Shown piece by piece: positions 32,631 to 43,681 of a stretch of 64,000 nt of DNA (its first letter is position 1; every line of letters begins with the position of its first letter). Location of the stretch: positions 62,001 to 126,000 of the forward strand of contig SKCR01049625.1 of assembly GCA_019454045.1 (NCBI GenBank), in the 5' to 3' direction. Origin of the DNA: Zanthoxylum bungeanum (Eukaryota > Streptophyta > Magnoliopsida > Sapindales > Rutaceae). The notes beneath the pieces were generated by a model. The model saw only the letters and a list, made by a program, of their open reading frames with translations. It was not told where the DNA came from and searched no databases. The position numbers were made by a program, and so were the translations under genes.

Positions 32631-33416
32631 GATTAGGGAAGCTAAGTACATCGTCGCTAAATATATAATTTAGTGTTACCAAAACCAAGCGACGCTAAAA
32701 GTAACAATATCTTGCGTCGACAGGAAAGGCGACGCCAAAATTACAGCATTTAGCACCGCCAATATACTTTCGACCCAAAAAATTAAATCATTTATTGCCG
32801 ACACCTAATTTCGACGTTAAATATGAAGACTCGTTGGTATGTAGGGATTTTTAAAGGCTTTTTAGCGTTGTCCTCAGGTAGCGACACTAAATATATGACA
32901 TGTAGCGTCGACTATTTCTGGCCACTCTAAAAAGCATTTAAAAATCCCTAGCTATCTAAGACCTACATCTTCTTTTTCTTCTTTCTTCTTCATTTCCTCA
33001 TTTTACCCATGTCAAAAAATCACTCATTTTCACCATTTTCAACCCCAATCCAATACTAAACTAATTAAAGTATGTATTTTCTCTAATGTAGTAATTTGTT
33101 TACCTATTATGTATTTTTGAGTAAATCTCCTAAAGTGATAGTTTTAATTTAAATAGGTAAATATTTAGTTTATGAATTGAATTGGTGGTGCATACATTAA
33201 TCTCAATTATTCTAATAGTTTGTTTAGCCATTATGTATTTTGAGTAAATCCCCTAAAATGAGGGTTTAGAATTAATTGGTTAAATATTTAGTTTATATAT
33301 TTGATTGACAGTGCATATAATTAATATGGGTAATTTGATTTTGGATAAATATGTATAGAGTTTGATTTTGGATAACTATTTAATTGTTAAGAGAAAGAAG
33401 CATTTGAGCAAAGTTA

Positions 33417-34120
33417 TGGATCACTTATACATGCCGAGAATTTCAACGACCTATCGAACATAGGTTTACCATGGAGAAAAATAAAACTCTGAATCCCAGT
33501 ATATCCATTCAGAAGCCGGTATCATTTATCACGAGCATCGTCAAGAAAATGATGATGATATGATTGTTGTTTTGCATGAGTTGCAGGGTTTGACATTGGA
33601 CGACTTTGGTGGAGAGAAACATCACATCCGGATAAGAACGACAGATAAAAAGTATTTGATCAGTTACTTGAAGAAGCTAAGAAGATATCGTTTGATGGTG
33701 TCGGCATGTCGACTTTGAACTTTGTTGTCAAGCTACTCCACATTAAAGTAAGTAATCGAATGACCTATAGAAGCATTGATATAATGTTAGAGTTACTTGG
33801 ATAGATGTTACCAACCGTCACAAAATTGCCAAAATCATATTACGAGGCAAAGAAAATATTGTGTGATTTGAGATTGGCTTATGAATCGATACATGCATGA
33901 AAGTATGATTGTGTATCATTTCGAGCAGAGTATGAGTTCTTTGATAATTGTCTAATCTATGGAGAAAATCAGTATAAGATTTGTGGTACAGGGAAGAAGA
34001 CGCCTAAGAAGTTGTTGCATTATTTTCCCTTAATAACTAAAGTACAAAGATTGTTTATGTCAACCATGTTGGAGGCTCGAAACTGTTTTCTGCATATCGC
34101 GAGGGACACTCCAAGGTAAA
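33417..34120 (+). pseudogene. TNP2-like CACTA transposase remnant
   Basis: Frame-consistent TNP2 landmarks occur: HHEHRQENDDDM-like sequence near 33530, LHELQGLTLDDFGGE, then FDQLLEEAKK (from about 33651), LLHIKVSNRMTYRSID, LPKSYYEAKKILCDLRLAYE, and KICGTGKKTPKKLLHYFPL with QRLFMST. Stops lie at TAG 33802-33804 and TGA 33898-33900. Only the N-terminal third of a normal transposase is left; the DDE region is absent. Confidence 0.75.
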
Positions 34121-34524
34121 TGGATATACGTTTACTACAAAGATTGTTTATGTCAATAAAAACCTCACGCAAGGCTTACAGTCTTTGGCTGATGAGAAGC
34201 TTTCGCATAAGGTGTTCTAGAACACCACCTCTCACAACGTCAGACTTGGCACTTATTGGAAGGTGGTGGCGACTACTTCTCGATCGTAAGGCTCCCCAGA
34301 GGAGGCCAGTGTCTTGAGGGACCAGTTGAAGCTGACTCAAGACCGGCTATAGATGTAGAATGATATAATGAGGAGGCAGAAGGAGGAGTACGATCGGGAA
34401 ATATTTTCACTTTGCGGGAGTCTGTGGAAAGATCACTTGCTCTGGCCAATGCTGCAAGATCGACCTCCACACTTCCTCCAAGCCCATCACACACAGCACC
34501 GACCTCGATCGATCGTTCTGCATG
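34120..34524 (+). pseudogene. C-terminal fragment of a plant CACTA transposase-associated ORF
   Basis: The segment after a deletion junction encodes coiled-coil-like sequence around 34318-34420 (LRDQLKLTQDRL, then MRRQKEEYDRE) as in the C-termini of plant CACTA second-ORF proteins. It is broken by stops. A Pro/Ser-rich tail follows to about 34520. Confidence 0.4.
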
Positions 34525-34995
34525 ATTCTTTTAATTTAATGTAATAATTTTTTTAATATAATAAAACATTTATTTTATATATAATAATACTTTTAATTTA
34601 ATTTTCAAATTTTTAAATCAAAAAAAAATAAAATAGTATTAAAATATATATGTTATTATTAATAATTACATATATATTTTAATATTTTAATAATTTTAAA
34701 TAGATTTAGCATTGCCATAGTAGGGACGGTAAATGTTGTATTTAGCGTCGACACCATAAATATCGACGCTAATAATTATTCACTTTTAGCGTCGGCAATG
34801 TGCAAGATCTTTAGCGTCACATTTGCTTGTTGACACATATATTGTCTACTTTATGCGTCATTGTCTATCGATTTCAGCAACAACAACTGCCAATGCGGAG
34901 TTAATATTTTACGTCGCTGAACCTTCCTCGACGCTAAAATCTTTGAGCGACCAACCTTTAGCAACCATCTTTCGATTCCAAAAAAATTAGTGTCG

Positions 34996-35780
34996 ACGTG
35001 GCCAAGTAAGGTAATAGAGGAGTTGGAAATTTTATTTCAGAGCCTATAAATTTAAGGAAGAGGCTTAGAGCAAATGACCGATGAATAAAAATCCAATCAA
35101 ATAAGCTCAACTACAAATCAATCGTAGGAGTCTCCTTTTCAATTTCACTACAATAGTTTAAGCTTTTAAGCTTTCAATTTCGTGTAACTAGAATTCTCAA
35201 TTCTTATTCAATCCTAGTATAAATTCTAATTTTATCCTTATCTTTCTTGATTTCAATTTTATTTCAATCCAATAGCAATTACATATCTTTTACAACATAT
35301 TCCAAGGAGTCATTCACAATCGTTTTCTTAGAAGTCAATTTTTAATTTACTTTTTGTGGATATATTTTTGTGGCACTCCCGCGCAAGAACTCGATACTTT
35401 TGCAGAGCTAACAATATTTTTGGCACGCTCAGTGGGACTCATTAGAAGGGTGTCGTCAAAGAGAAAAATAAATTTTGGAAAATAAATTGTCACATCTCAG
35501 GATGCGAAAGTTGTCCCTACAATAGAGTAAGAAAGAATCATTTTATACCTAGTGGAATAAATTGAGGGGAATCTTACTCTTGAATTTCATAATCATGAGA
35601 CTCAAATTTCAGCAAGACTTGTTATTAGAATTTCAGGTGATGCAGTTTCACTTATAAATTTCAATACTACTGATTTAATTAATGTTGCAGATATAATAGT
35701 AAAGAGGATGAAAGCCAGCCAAGGAAAAATCATGCAGATCCTAGAAGCCAGCCAAACAAAGTTCTGCAGACCTTGGAGAG
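34996..35780 (+). mobile_element. LTR end, primer site and gag remnant of another gypsy-type element
   Basis: A CCTATAAATT promoter-like box lies near 35045. A leader leads to TTTTGGCACGCTCAGTGGGAC (primer-site-like sequence at 35421-35438), a phrase common at LTR/interior junctions of plant gypsy elements. After it, broken coding sequence reads ERIILYLVE and VAD(I)IVKRMKASQGK as in gag N-termini. The CACTA element above probably inserted in its LTR. No left edge was found. Confidence 0.5.
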
Positions 35781-36300
35781 GATTGAACGTTAATACATGA
35801 GGTAAAAGGAATGAACGTTAATAAGTAACCTCTAATCCTATTAAACAAGAAGAACTCAAGAGGAATTAAAGATTTCCTTCAATCTTTCCATCATTTCCCT
35901 AACTTAAAAAAGAAATACATGAGGTCCTCCATCTTTTGGAGAATTTCCTACAACCTTTTGGTTACCTCCTCCAATTTTTTAATCATTTCTTTTAACTTTT
36001 CTATGACTTCCTGTAATTTTTTGGAAAATAATGCATGGTGTCCTCCAATTTTTGGATCATTTAATATAATTTTTGTATGATTTTTTCCAATATTATAAAG
36101 GAAATTCTAAAAGAAAAATGCATGACCTCCTCCAATTTTGTGGATGACATTCTACAACTAGAATACATGAGATCCTAAAAGAAAATGCATGAAATCCTGT
36201 AATAATTTATGGCTAATATCTGTAAAGAAAGTAAGGCTAAATGACCACTTTGTCATGAAAAGAAAATAAAAGCAATAAAAACTTGTCAATTTTCCCCATG
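35780..36300 (+). repeat. degenerate minisatellite, CATGAGGTCCTCCAATTTTTTGG-like units
   Basis: Repeated variants of ATGCATG(A/G)(C/T)(C/G)TCCTCCAATTTT, with AATCATTTCTTTTA or GGAAATTCTAAAAG spacers, occur every 80-90 bases. Non-coding. Confidence 0.5.
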
Positions 36301-36617
36301 TTGTACAAAAAAATAAAACTAAGATTTTGGCACATGTTGCTACATAGTATCATGAAGCCAAAAAAAGAAAATGAAAAGTTCAAACTATCTCAAGTCTAAA
36401 TCCAAAATTAAAACAATCTAAGTTCAGACGAAACAAACAGTTTCTTGACAAAAATAAATCCAAGATCCTGAAAATTGAAAGAACTTGTCATGCCTTACTA
36501 TTTTAGTTCTAAGTCTCTAGGATACGTTTTTCCTAGTTACTCGCTTCCGATCTAGAGGAACCATCAATGTTGGTGATGGCTGCAAGTATAGTTTTCATAT
36601 CGGTATTTTCTTTAAAG

Positions 36618-37144
36618 CACTGTTCTAAAACATGCAATCTAGGCGGCGTGTTCAGCGGTCTATGGCTGTCGCGCCTAACCCCAAATCGTTAAGACCATGC
36701 ACTTGTTGGAATGACCGATATTTTCCCCATTCTGGTAAATTTTGGCCGTTAAAATCGTCATTGACCATCATTGATCAACTCAGAATTTGAAATTGAAGTT
36801 GTTTTCCGACCGAATTTTATACCATAATCATAACCCTAACCTTATATTTACAAAACTAACTCTCTAACTCATCAATTTCAAAAAACCCCAATTTGAAGTA
36901 TAAATCCCAATTTCAAAAAATTATAATTTCTTCAATTTTTGTTAGTTTCTCATCAAATTGACCATCTATATATAAATATTACTCATTACTCAAACAACAT
37001 TTCCCTATGATTAATTTGTCAAAATCACACCAAATCTTAAATCTAATTAAAATTCTCTATTTCCGATAAATTTCTTAGGCCATTCCTAGGTGTTAGGTTC
37101 TGGGTCGCCCGCCCGACTAGCGTCTAGCATGTTTTAGAACACTG
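36618..37144. mobile_element. 527-bp hAT-type MITE
   Basis: The ends are CACTGTTCTAAAACATGC (left) and the complement of GCATGTTTTAGAACACTG (right), an 18-bp inverted repeat with one mismatch. They are flanked by perfect 8-bp duplications CTTTAAAG (36610-36617 and 37145-37152). The TSD length and CA(C/G)TG ends indicate the hAT superfamily. No transposase; the interior is AT-rich. Confidence 0.92.
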
Positions 37145-37152
37145 CTTTAAAG

Positions 37153-37735
37153 AAATATACTCTGATAGATCAATGGGCTCCGGAGGTAAACTTTACAAGA
37201 ATTAAACCTACTTAGTAGAAGAGGTTTATTTAGATGATGAAGAAGAAGTCCTCGTGGAGGATGTTGAAGTTGCTAGTAGAGCTGATGTAGTGGTATATAA
37301 TGAAGATGCCACTACTAATAGCAGAAACTGAAGCAGAAGTACTGCCTGTACGAAAGGAAATCCCAGAAGAATAAATGAAAAAATAGATAGCATAATTGGA
37401 AACAAGGTACGATGTTAAATTATTTCCATTCTTGTTAAATCCTTTCATTATCAAGAATGGCAATTTCATCAATTCGCCATTCCTCTAAGGTCTCTATACC
37501 ACATATACTTCTAAAAAATTCTCACCATACGACAAATACCTTTTAAATTTAAACCTAGTGGAAAACATGTTAAGTACTGCATTTCAGATTTAATATTCCT
37601 CCATCAAATTTATTTTCCTAAACTTTACTACAAAATTCAAGATTCTCAAGTCACAATTATATAGGCCAAATCTTCTATTCTTCATGAACAATGGTAAGTT
37701 TTAAATTTACGATTCCTGCAAAAGTGTAACGATTT
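37153..37735 (-). other. low-complexity flank; possible exon-like patch on the minus strand
   Basis: An open frame on the minus strand (37472-37230) is AT-rich and Ser-rich. A CTTTCGTACAG splice-acceptor-like string lies in it (37346-37356), and the GAAGAAGAAG/CTTCTTCTTC tract is simple repeat. No family recognised, so I do not call a gene. Confidence 0.2.
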
Positions 37736-37919
37736 TTTTTTTTTTTTGAAATCGTTGGAAACCCCATCACCAAACCATCCGTTCCGTGCTTAAGCAGAGC
37801 AGGTAAAACTCCCGACTGTCCCAGTCTCTTACAAGAAACGCACTTCCTAGATTCGAACCTAAGACCTCAAGGTGAGATCCTGAACTCTACAACACCAAGC
37901 CATACATATATACCCTGGG
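37736..37919 (-). mobile_element. SINE copy 2 (reverse) with TSD
   Basis: A T run at the left is the poly(A) tail on the minus strand. The minus strand then reads box-A-like ATGGCTTGGTG (complement of 37894-37904) and box B AGGTTCGAAT (complement of 37851-37860). The flanks are AGTGTAACGATTT (37723-37735) and AGTGTAAAGATTT (37920-37932), a 13-bp TSD with one mismatch. It is a tRNA-derived-type SINE, transcribed by Pol III and moved by LINE machinery. Confidence 0.88.
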
Positions 37920-37932
37920 AGTGTAAAGATTT

Positions 37933-38613
37933 ATATAACTATATTCCTCCAAATTTCAGAACCAATTTCTGATTACTCCATGACAGTCATTTTTTCGAGC
38001 CAAAGAATCAAAAGTGAATGGCATGCTATTGGTAGCGCATTGAAAGCAAATGTCTCACCATTCCTCCATCAATATTATCCATTGAATCCTTAATCCTCAA
38101 ACACTTTTTAAGTCTAAAATGGGAGGAATAGTAGGTTAATGGCTGCAATTACATTCCTGTAATCACAATCCTATACCAAAAATTCATTATCCCAATTCAT
38201 CTAAATTCAAAACCAAAAATTCCCAAAACACAAAAATCTCAGGCTAAACTTCAACCCAACAAGCAATAAGCCATAATCAAGCCAAATTATAAGCAATGGA
38301 GATTACTCGAAAAGAATTGGGCAAAACCCAAGGGAGACAAAAGAACACGAAAAGGAATTTGGGGTGTTGACGGACCTAGAACTATGGAAGATAGAAGTGA
38401 GGATGTTGAAGCCATGATTGGAGCTGCTACTGTCGTGGCTGGACTGCTGCTGTTAGGGCTGGAACCACCTAGGGTTAAAAAATAATGAAAGCACCAATGA
38501 AAAGATTTTAATGGCTATTACTCAAAAATCTATGAATCATCATTATTTCAACTCAAAGGCAAGGGTTCGCCACTTTCATTCCGGTCCAACAATTATAGAA
38601 ATAGCAATGATAG
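37933..38613. other. non-coding stretch with an unproven exon-like patch
   Basis: On the minus strand, an ATG at 38416-38414 opens a short Ser/Thr-rich start (MASTSSLLSSIVLGPS) like a plastid transit peptide, preceded by a CAGCAGCAG-rich leader. It runs only about 45 codons before losing coding character, and no downstream exon was recognised. It could be a gene fragment; confidence is low. Confidence 0.2.
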
Positions 38614-38735
38614 ACATACATAAATTCTTACTAACAATTTCTACACCCCTCTCACTATAGCTACAGTGATGCTACAGTAATCATTGTAGCTATAGTGAGA
38701 GGGGTATAAAAATTTTTAGTAAGAATTTATGTATG
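38614..38735. mobile_element. foldback (palindromic) MITE-like element
   Basis: Two arms of about 51 bp (38614-38664 and 38685-38735) are near-perfect inverted copies around a loop of about 20 bases. The arms share CCCCTCTCACTATAGCTACA and its complement, and ATACATAAATTCTTACTAA and its complement. No clear TSD was found. A transcript would form a long hairpin. Confidence 0.8.
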
Positions 38736-38737
38736 TG

Positions 38738-41071
38738 TAGCATTTTCCTTACAGAAAAAGGGGAAAAAAAAAACAGAGTGATGGAATAACCATCAATCCT
38801 ACCTAACCTCCAAATAACAAACAAGTATTCTTTTATATTCTAATTGTAACTACTTTGTCTTATCCAAAACTGTTAGAAATGTTAGAAAATAATATTTAAA
38901 AAATATTAATAGGAAACATATGATACACCAATAATGATAATATTTTTGGAGGGATTAAAGGAAGTCATTAAGTTATCAAATATATGTGATTAAATAGTAA
39001 TCAAAACATCCAATGCATGTAATTACATAATAATCAATACTTGCTTCCAAGTGCATGTGAGTGAATAGAAAGTCATGCATGTGATGGTATAGTAACTTGA
39101 TTTCCCTCCTATAAATATGAGCATTTGCTTATTGAGATAAGCAATCAATTAAGTTTGATTAAGAGCATCTCTACAAGAAATAAGGTATGCAATTGTGTTG
39201 TGAGAAACATGAATTTATTTCAATATGTTTGTAAATAAATATAGGGCTAGTAATATATATTTTGGTTAGATCCTAAGTGGACCAATGGATTTATTCCATG
39301 AAAATATTATGGATGAAATTTCCTCACATTAGTATATGAGCTTTAATACATGTATTCTAATTAGATTACACAAAAAGACATGATCATGCATGAAAAATGT
39401 AAAAAATGAATTCTATTTTTAATTTTACAAAAACAATTTTCTTCCAATTTTGGGCCTTAATATCTTTTTGTACGAAATTGACAACTACATGTTCTAAGAT
39501 GTTTGGAAAACTAGGACATGTAATCTTTAATTCGGTATATCATTTGCTTAATTTGGATTAAAATTGAGAAATATATGGACCCTATAAGTTGCATAGTCGA
39601 ACCTGTTTTTACCGAGAAAAACACTCACAAAAGAGACAAACTACATGTCATCAAATATTTATAAAATCGAACGACACGTCGTTCGATATTTGTACGACAA
39701 CTCGTACGTATAGCGCTAAAGGGGATGACATGTCATCCAGACATTAACATCCAACATGTCGGTTGTATCTAATTTAAGTAGCTGATATGCCGTACGTACA
39801 CACAACAACCAAAAGACATGTCGTCTGTTTTGCTTCACTTGCCAGCAAATGACTGGCGTATGAGGGCGCGTGAGCGCGTATTAGTGCGCGTGGCCGACGC
39901 GTGATGGCGCATGAAGACGCGTGCATCCTTCTGGTGGTGTGTGGAGATGCGTGCCGGCGCGTGTGAGTATTTCTATATCGGGTTTCTTCGGTAATTCCGA
40001 TCATTCATTATTGGATGACTAATCTTTCTTTGCATAGTGTTCTAATCGGCCATGATAAATTTATTTTAGCATATAAACTTTGTGTTTATATAATTTAATG
40101 TATATCTTTGTGATGTTTATTTTAGCCAATGTAACTTTGTGTTTTCATTGTGCTGATTTTCCCTTATATTTGTTATAGAAAAATCATGTCGATTGTTCAA
40201 AGAAGTTCAAGAAGGGTTATGACATCCGCACACAGTGAAAGATTAGAAGACATATTGTTAGAAATAGATAGATATCGGATGAATGAAGGCGATGATATGA
40301 TTTCACATATCATCACTTTCAATAACATGTTACAAGAGTAACTTGATAAGACAACCAAATAGACTTAGAATGCTACGAAACACTATTCCTATGATATGAG
40401 AAATACGACTTACTGATATTTTGGAATCAATAACTTATACAGAAGAACTACGTGCTCAGTATAATAAATCCATTTAGAGGTTGGAAATGAAATATCTTAT
40501 ACATAAGTGAAAAACACATTTTTTTTTTCTTTGATATCTTGAAATCATTGCAATGATCCTAGATTTGTTATAAGATTTTCATGGCTGTCCAATATCAATT
40601 ATAAGTTACCCCAAGAATTTAAGAATTCGTATCCTAAGACATTTATTAGTTGGTATGCTAACACCGGTAAAGTTCTAAGTGTTAGTTATTAGTTTTTCCT
40701 ATAATAAAATTACTATGTGTAATTATTTGTTATTTCACGACATATAGATATTGCTTTCAAATTTTTATGAATGGATGTTTAATGTTGAATTTAATTTATG
40801 TAATTAAATCAAGGAGTGTCGTGTACATTAATTGTCACATGATTAAAAGTCCTAAGAATTTAAGTAATTTTTTAGAAGATGATTTTACATGATTGATTAT
40901 GTTGATAATATTTTAACATTGGGTCATTGGATGATGATTGGACACATAGTGACATTTTGACTCTAACCCCATTGGAAAATTTTTATTAAACGCAATTTGT
41001 TTCATGACAAAATAAAATAAAATATTAACAATTGTGCATGGAAATCTGTAGAAAACTTTGTGTTTTTTGAA
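38738..41071 (+). other. AT-rich region, possibly decayed LTR and leader of the copia relic
   Basis: 38869 starts TGTTAGAAATG. A CCTATAAATATGAG promoter-like box lies at 39108-39121. 39667-39738 is a cluster of palindromes and 39850-39970 a CpG-rich patch. A short frame at 40186-40341 (MSIVQRSSRRVM) may be a gag scrap. No primer site was found, so the LTR reading is weak. Confidence 0.35.
39667..39970. repeat. palindrome cluster followed by GCGCGTG-rich patch
   Basis: Palindromes: TCGAACGAC/GTCGTTCGA (39667-39686), GTACGA/TCGTAC (39692-39707) and a perfect GGATGACATGTCATCC (39723-39738). GCGCGTG/GACGCGTG words then recur about every 10-14 bases at 39865-39965. This is unusually CpG-rich for the region. 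Confidence 0.7.
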
Positions 41072-41716
41072 ATGACTTCCGCAACAAAAAACATTATCGC
41101 TAAACTCAACAAGGGTGAAAAATTGAATGGTAATAATTATGAAATTTGGAGTATGAAAATCCAATATCTGCTAAACAAACTAGAGATTCTTGAAACGCTG
41201 AAAATGAGCATGGATAAACCTGAATAGGGCCCTACGGCCCAACACAGGCGAGATTGAGAGGCCTATGAAGCCTGGAAGAAAAAGAACTTCATTGCCTGCA
41301 TTACGGTTCTAAGCAACATAGATAATGACCTCATGAAAGAGTTTAGGAAATATGACATGGCTAAGGACATGTGGTCCATACTAGTAGAAAATTTTGGTAG
41401 TACATCGATAACTAAACTTAAGGTCACTCACAATCAAGTTTGACACACACAAGAAATGCCTTGAGTTAACTATGTCAATGCACTTGAGGCAAATATCAAA
41501 CATGATTACTGAACTGGTAGATGCTGGTCATGTTTTTACAAACGAACAGAAAGTCCAAGCAGTCATTCGTTCCCTTCCAAATAGCTGGGAGCATATGAAG
41601 ATGTATTTGACCCACGATAAGAGCATCAAAACTTTTGATGATGCTAAACGTCACCTAGAATTAGAGAGCGACCGCTTTGCGACCGCTAAGTCAAATACTG
41701 AAGTGTATATGACATA
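41072..41716 (+). pseudogene. Ty1/copia gag remnant
   Basis: From ATG 41072 the frame reads the copia gag (UBN2-type) landmarks KLNGNNYEIWSMKIQYLLNK, then a TAG at 41225-41227, EAYEAWKKKNFIACITVLSNI and KDMWSIL. After further stops and a frameshift the tail (41472-41716) reads QKVQAVIRSLPNSWEHMK and FDDAKRHLELESDR. It would form the particle; it is non-functional. Confidence 0.8.
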
Positions 41717-41864
41717 AACTAGTAAACCTGAGGGTTTCATGAAGAAAAGAAAATTTCATGGTGGTGGGTTCCAGTTCGAAAATGAACAATATTCTTCCAA
41801 GTAAAGAAAAAAATAAAAAATTAATCAACATGAGAATGAAAAACGTCCTACCAAAAATAAAAAC

Positions 41865-42080
41865 ATGGCAAATGTTAAATTTTTTAACTGTCGTAAGAAA
41901 GGTCATTTTGCTCGTGACTGCACTGAGCCTAAAAAGGTGAATACCTTTAGTGCATATTTAAATGAAATATGTGTTTCGAGTTCGATCTATCTAACTGAAT
42001 CTAATCCTTTGTGGACTGTAGATTCAGGAGCCACAGACCATGTAGCGAAGGATATAGATGCCTTTATAGAATTTCGATGA
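41865..42080 (+). pseudogene. copia nucleocapsid zinc knuckle and protease start
   Basis: The reading FFNCRKKGHFARDC is a CCHC zinc knuckle whose first Cys has become Phe. WTVDSGATDHVAK follows, the copia protease active-site motif D-S-G-A. The frame ends at TGA 42078-42080. Confidence 0.8.
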
Positions 42081-42263
42081 ATTTCACATGGGGTGAAGTG
42101 GATATATATTGGCAACAACTCACGAGTTGAAGTCAAATGAGTGGGTATATGCAAGTTAGTCATGCATGGCGGAAAAACTTACTTTTACATGATGTATTGT
42201 TTGCTTCACAAATTCGCCAAAATTTAGTGTCTGTGTTGGTTTTGGTTAATTTGAGGTTTCAAC

Positions 42264-43445
42264 TTGAACATCTATAAATTTGGTGTTGATTTGTACTTAG
42301 GTACAATACACTATGGTTCTTGTTATTTTTTGGATGGTCTTATTATATTAAATGTTGAATGTTTTAATCTCAATTCCAGTTTTTCTTTTGTTACTTCGTC
42401 TATCAGTTGTGATAGTGATGTAAATGTGTGGAATGCTAGACTTGGACACATTGGCCAACAAAGAATGAACAGATTAGCCGAAGAAGACTTTCTGGGAAAT
42501 ATAAAGAAGGTAGATTTGCCAACATGTGAATATTTGTTATCTGGAAAAACTGCAAGAAAATTATTTGGAAAATGAACTAGAGCATAATATCCATTATAAT
42601 TAATCCATTCATATATTTTTCATCCAATGAATGTCAAAACAAGACATTGAGCATCTTATTTCATCACATTCATAGATGATTTTCTTAACCGAGTGCTATC
42701 AAAATCAGTTACCACCACACCTTATGAGTTATGGACAGGTTGCAAACCAGATTTTCACTTTCTGAAACCTTGGGGTTATGCAATCTATTTCCATGTGCGT
42801 TTTCACGAACATGGAAAATTAGGTCCAAGAGGAAAAAATATATCTTCATAAGATATTCTGAACAATCAAAAGGGTATGTTTGCATAAGTGAACATGAAAA
42901 TAGAGGCTTGACATAATTTGAATCATGAGATATCACGTTTTTAGAAAATGATTTATCTCTATATGAAACTCAGGATCACATGAATTCAATGATTGGTGAA
43001 AACTTAGGTTTACCTAATTCAAGAGGAAGTGATGTTGATGAGAGAAATTTGAGAAAATATGATGAATAAGTTTCACATGAATCTCAAAATGATGAATTAG
43101 TTTCACATTAGTCTCATTTACGTGACGAGTGGGAGTGATGTACTTAATCCAAGTGGGTGTAATGTGCAAATGGAAATAATATAGAAAGTGAGGAATTAGT
43201 TCCACAACCAGAATTCCAATTATAAAGTAGTAATCGTATAGGCATTCATCGACGTCGTTTCAATATTCGAAGGAGAAGACTTTATGATTCTACCTTAAGA
43301 AGCTCTTCAGTGTCCTGCTAAGGAAAAATGGATGAAAGCAATGGAAGAAGAAATGGAGTCAATGAGGTATAACCAAGTTTGGGAACTGGTTGATCTACCC
43401 AAATGATTTCTTAAAATAAAACATAATATTGACGGTAATATCGCT
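42264..43445 (+). pseudogene. copia integrase/RT remnant with internal deletion
   Basis: VWNARLGHIGQQRMNRLAEE is the pre-integrase His motif. Coding sense then jumps to TPYELWTGCKPDFHFLKPWG (from about 42718) and KKYIFIRYSEQSKGYVC, so the integrase core is deleted. The RT start, about 43310-43430, reads KWMKAMEEEMESM and NQVWELVDLPK and then breaks off. No RT palm, RNase H or 3' LTR remains. Confidence 0.75.
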
Positions 43446-43681
43446 TGTAACCTATTTAAACCTTGTTTCCTTATTCCTTAATAGATAATTTAGGAATTTA
43501 AAAGAAAATTTGAAGTTTTTAAGCTTTGGCTATGGCCGAATTTCTTGTGCGGGGGGATTCCCCTTTTCAAGTTGAAATTGACTTATCTAAGTTTGGGAAG
43601 CTTAGTGGCGTCTCCATTACAAGCACAACACATTGATTTCATATTCTTAGGTTATCGAAGATGATGTTTCATGGTGGTTTA
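43446..43681 (+). mobile_element. left part of a gypsy-type LTR split by element C
   Basis: Starts near TGTAACCTATTTAAACC, which includes a promoter-like TATTTAAA. It runs to the GTTTA target site at 43677-43681 and resumes at 53507. The left boundary is set by loss of copia coding sense and is approximate. Confidence 0.45.

Larger units (their letters stand above)
32636..34992 (+). mobile_element. CACTA (En/Spm) DNA transposon relic
   Basis: Both ends are rich in the subterminal word TTTAGCGTCG and its variants (32650-32920 and 34700-34960), typical of plant CACTA elements. The right edge reads AAAAAATTAGTG (34981-34992), the complement of a CACTA terminus. No CACTA could be found at the left, so that end is decayed or truncated. 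Between them lie TNP2-like and C-terminal transposase remnants. The size of about 2.4 kb is far below an autonomous element, so this is a deletion derivative. Confidence 0.75.

Noticed and set aside
37230..38416. Possible minus-strand host gene with a transit-peptide-like start and a later Ser-rich exon
   Set aside because: Only about 45 codons at the start and an unconvincing second patch. No recognisable family, and a SINE lies between. Kept only as low-confidence notes.
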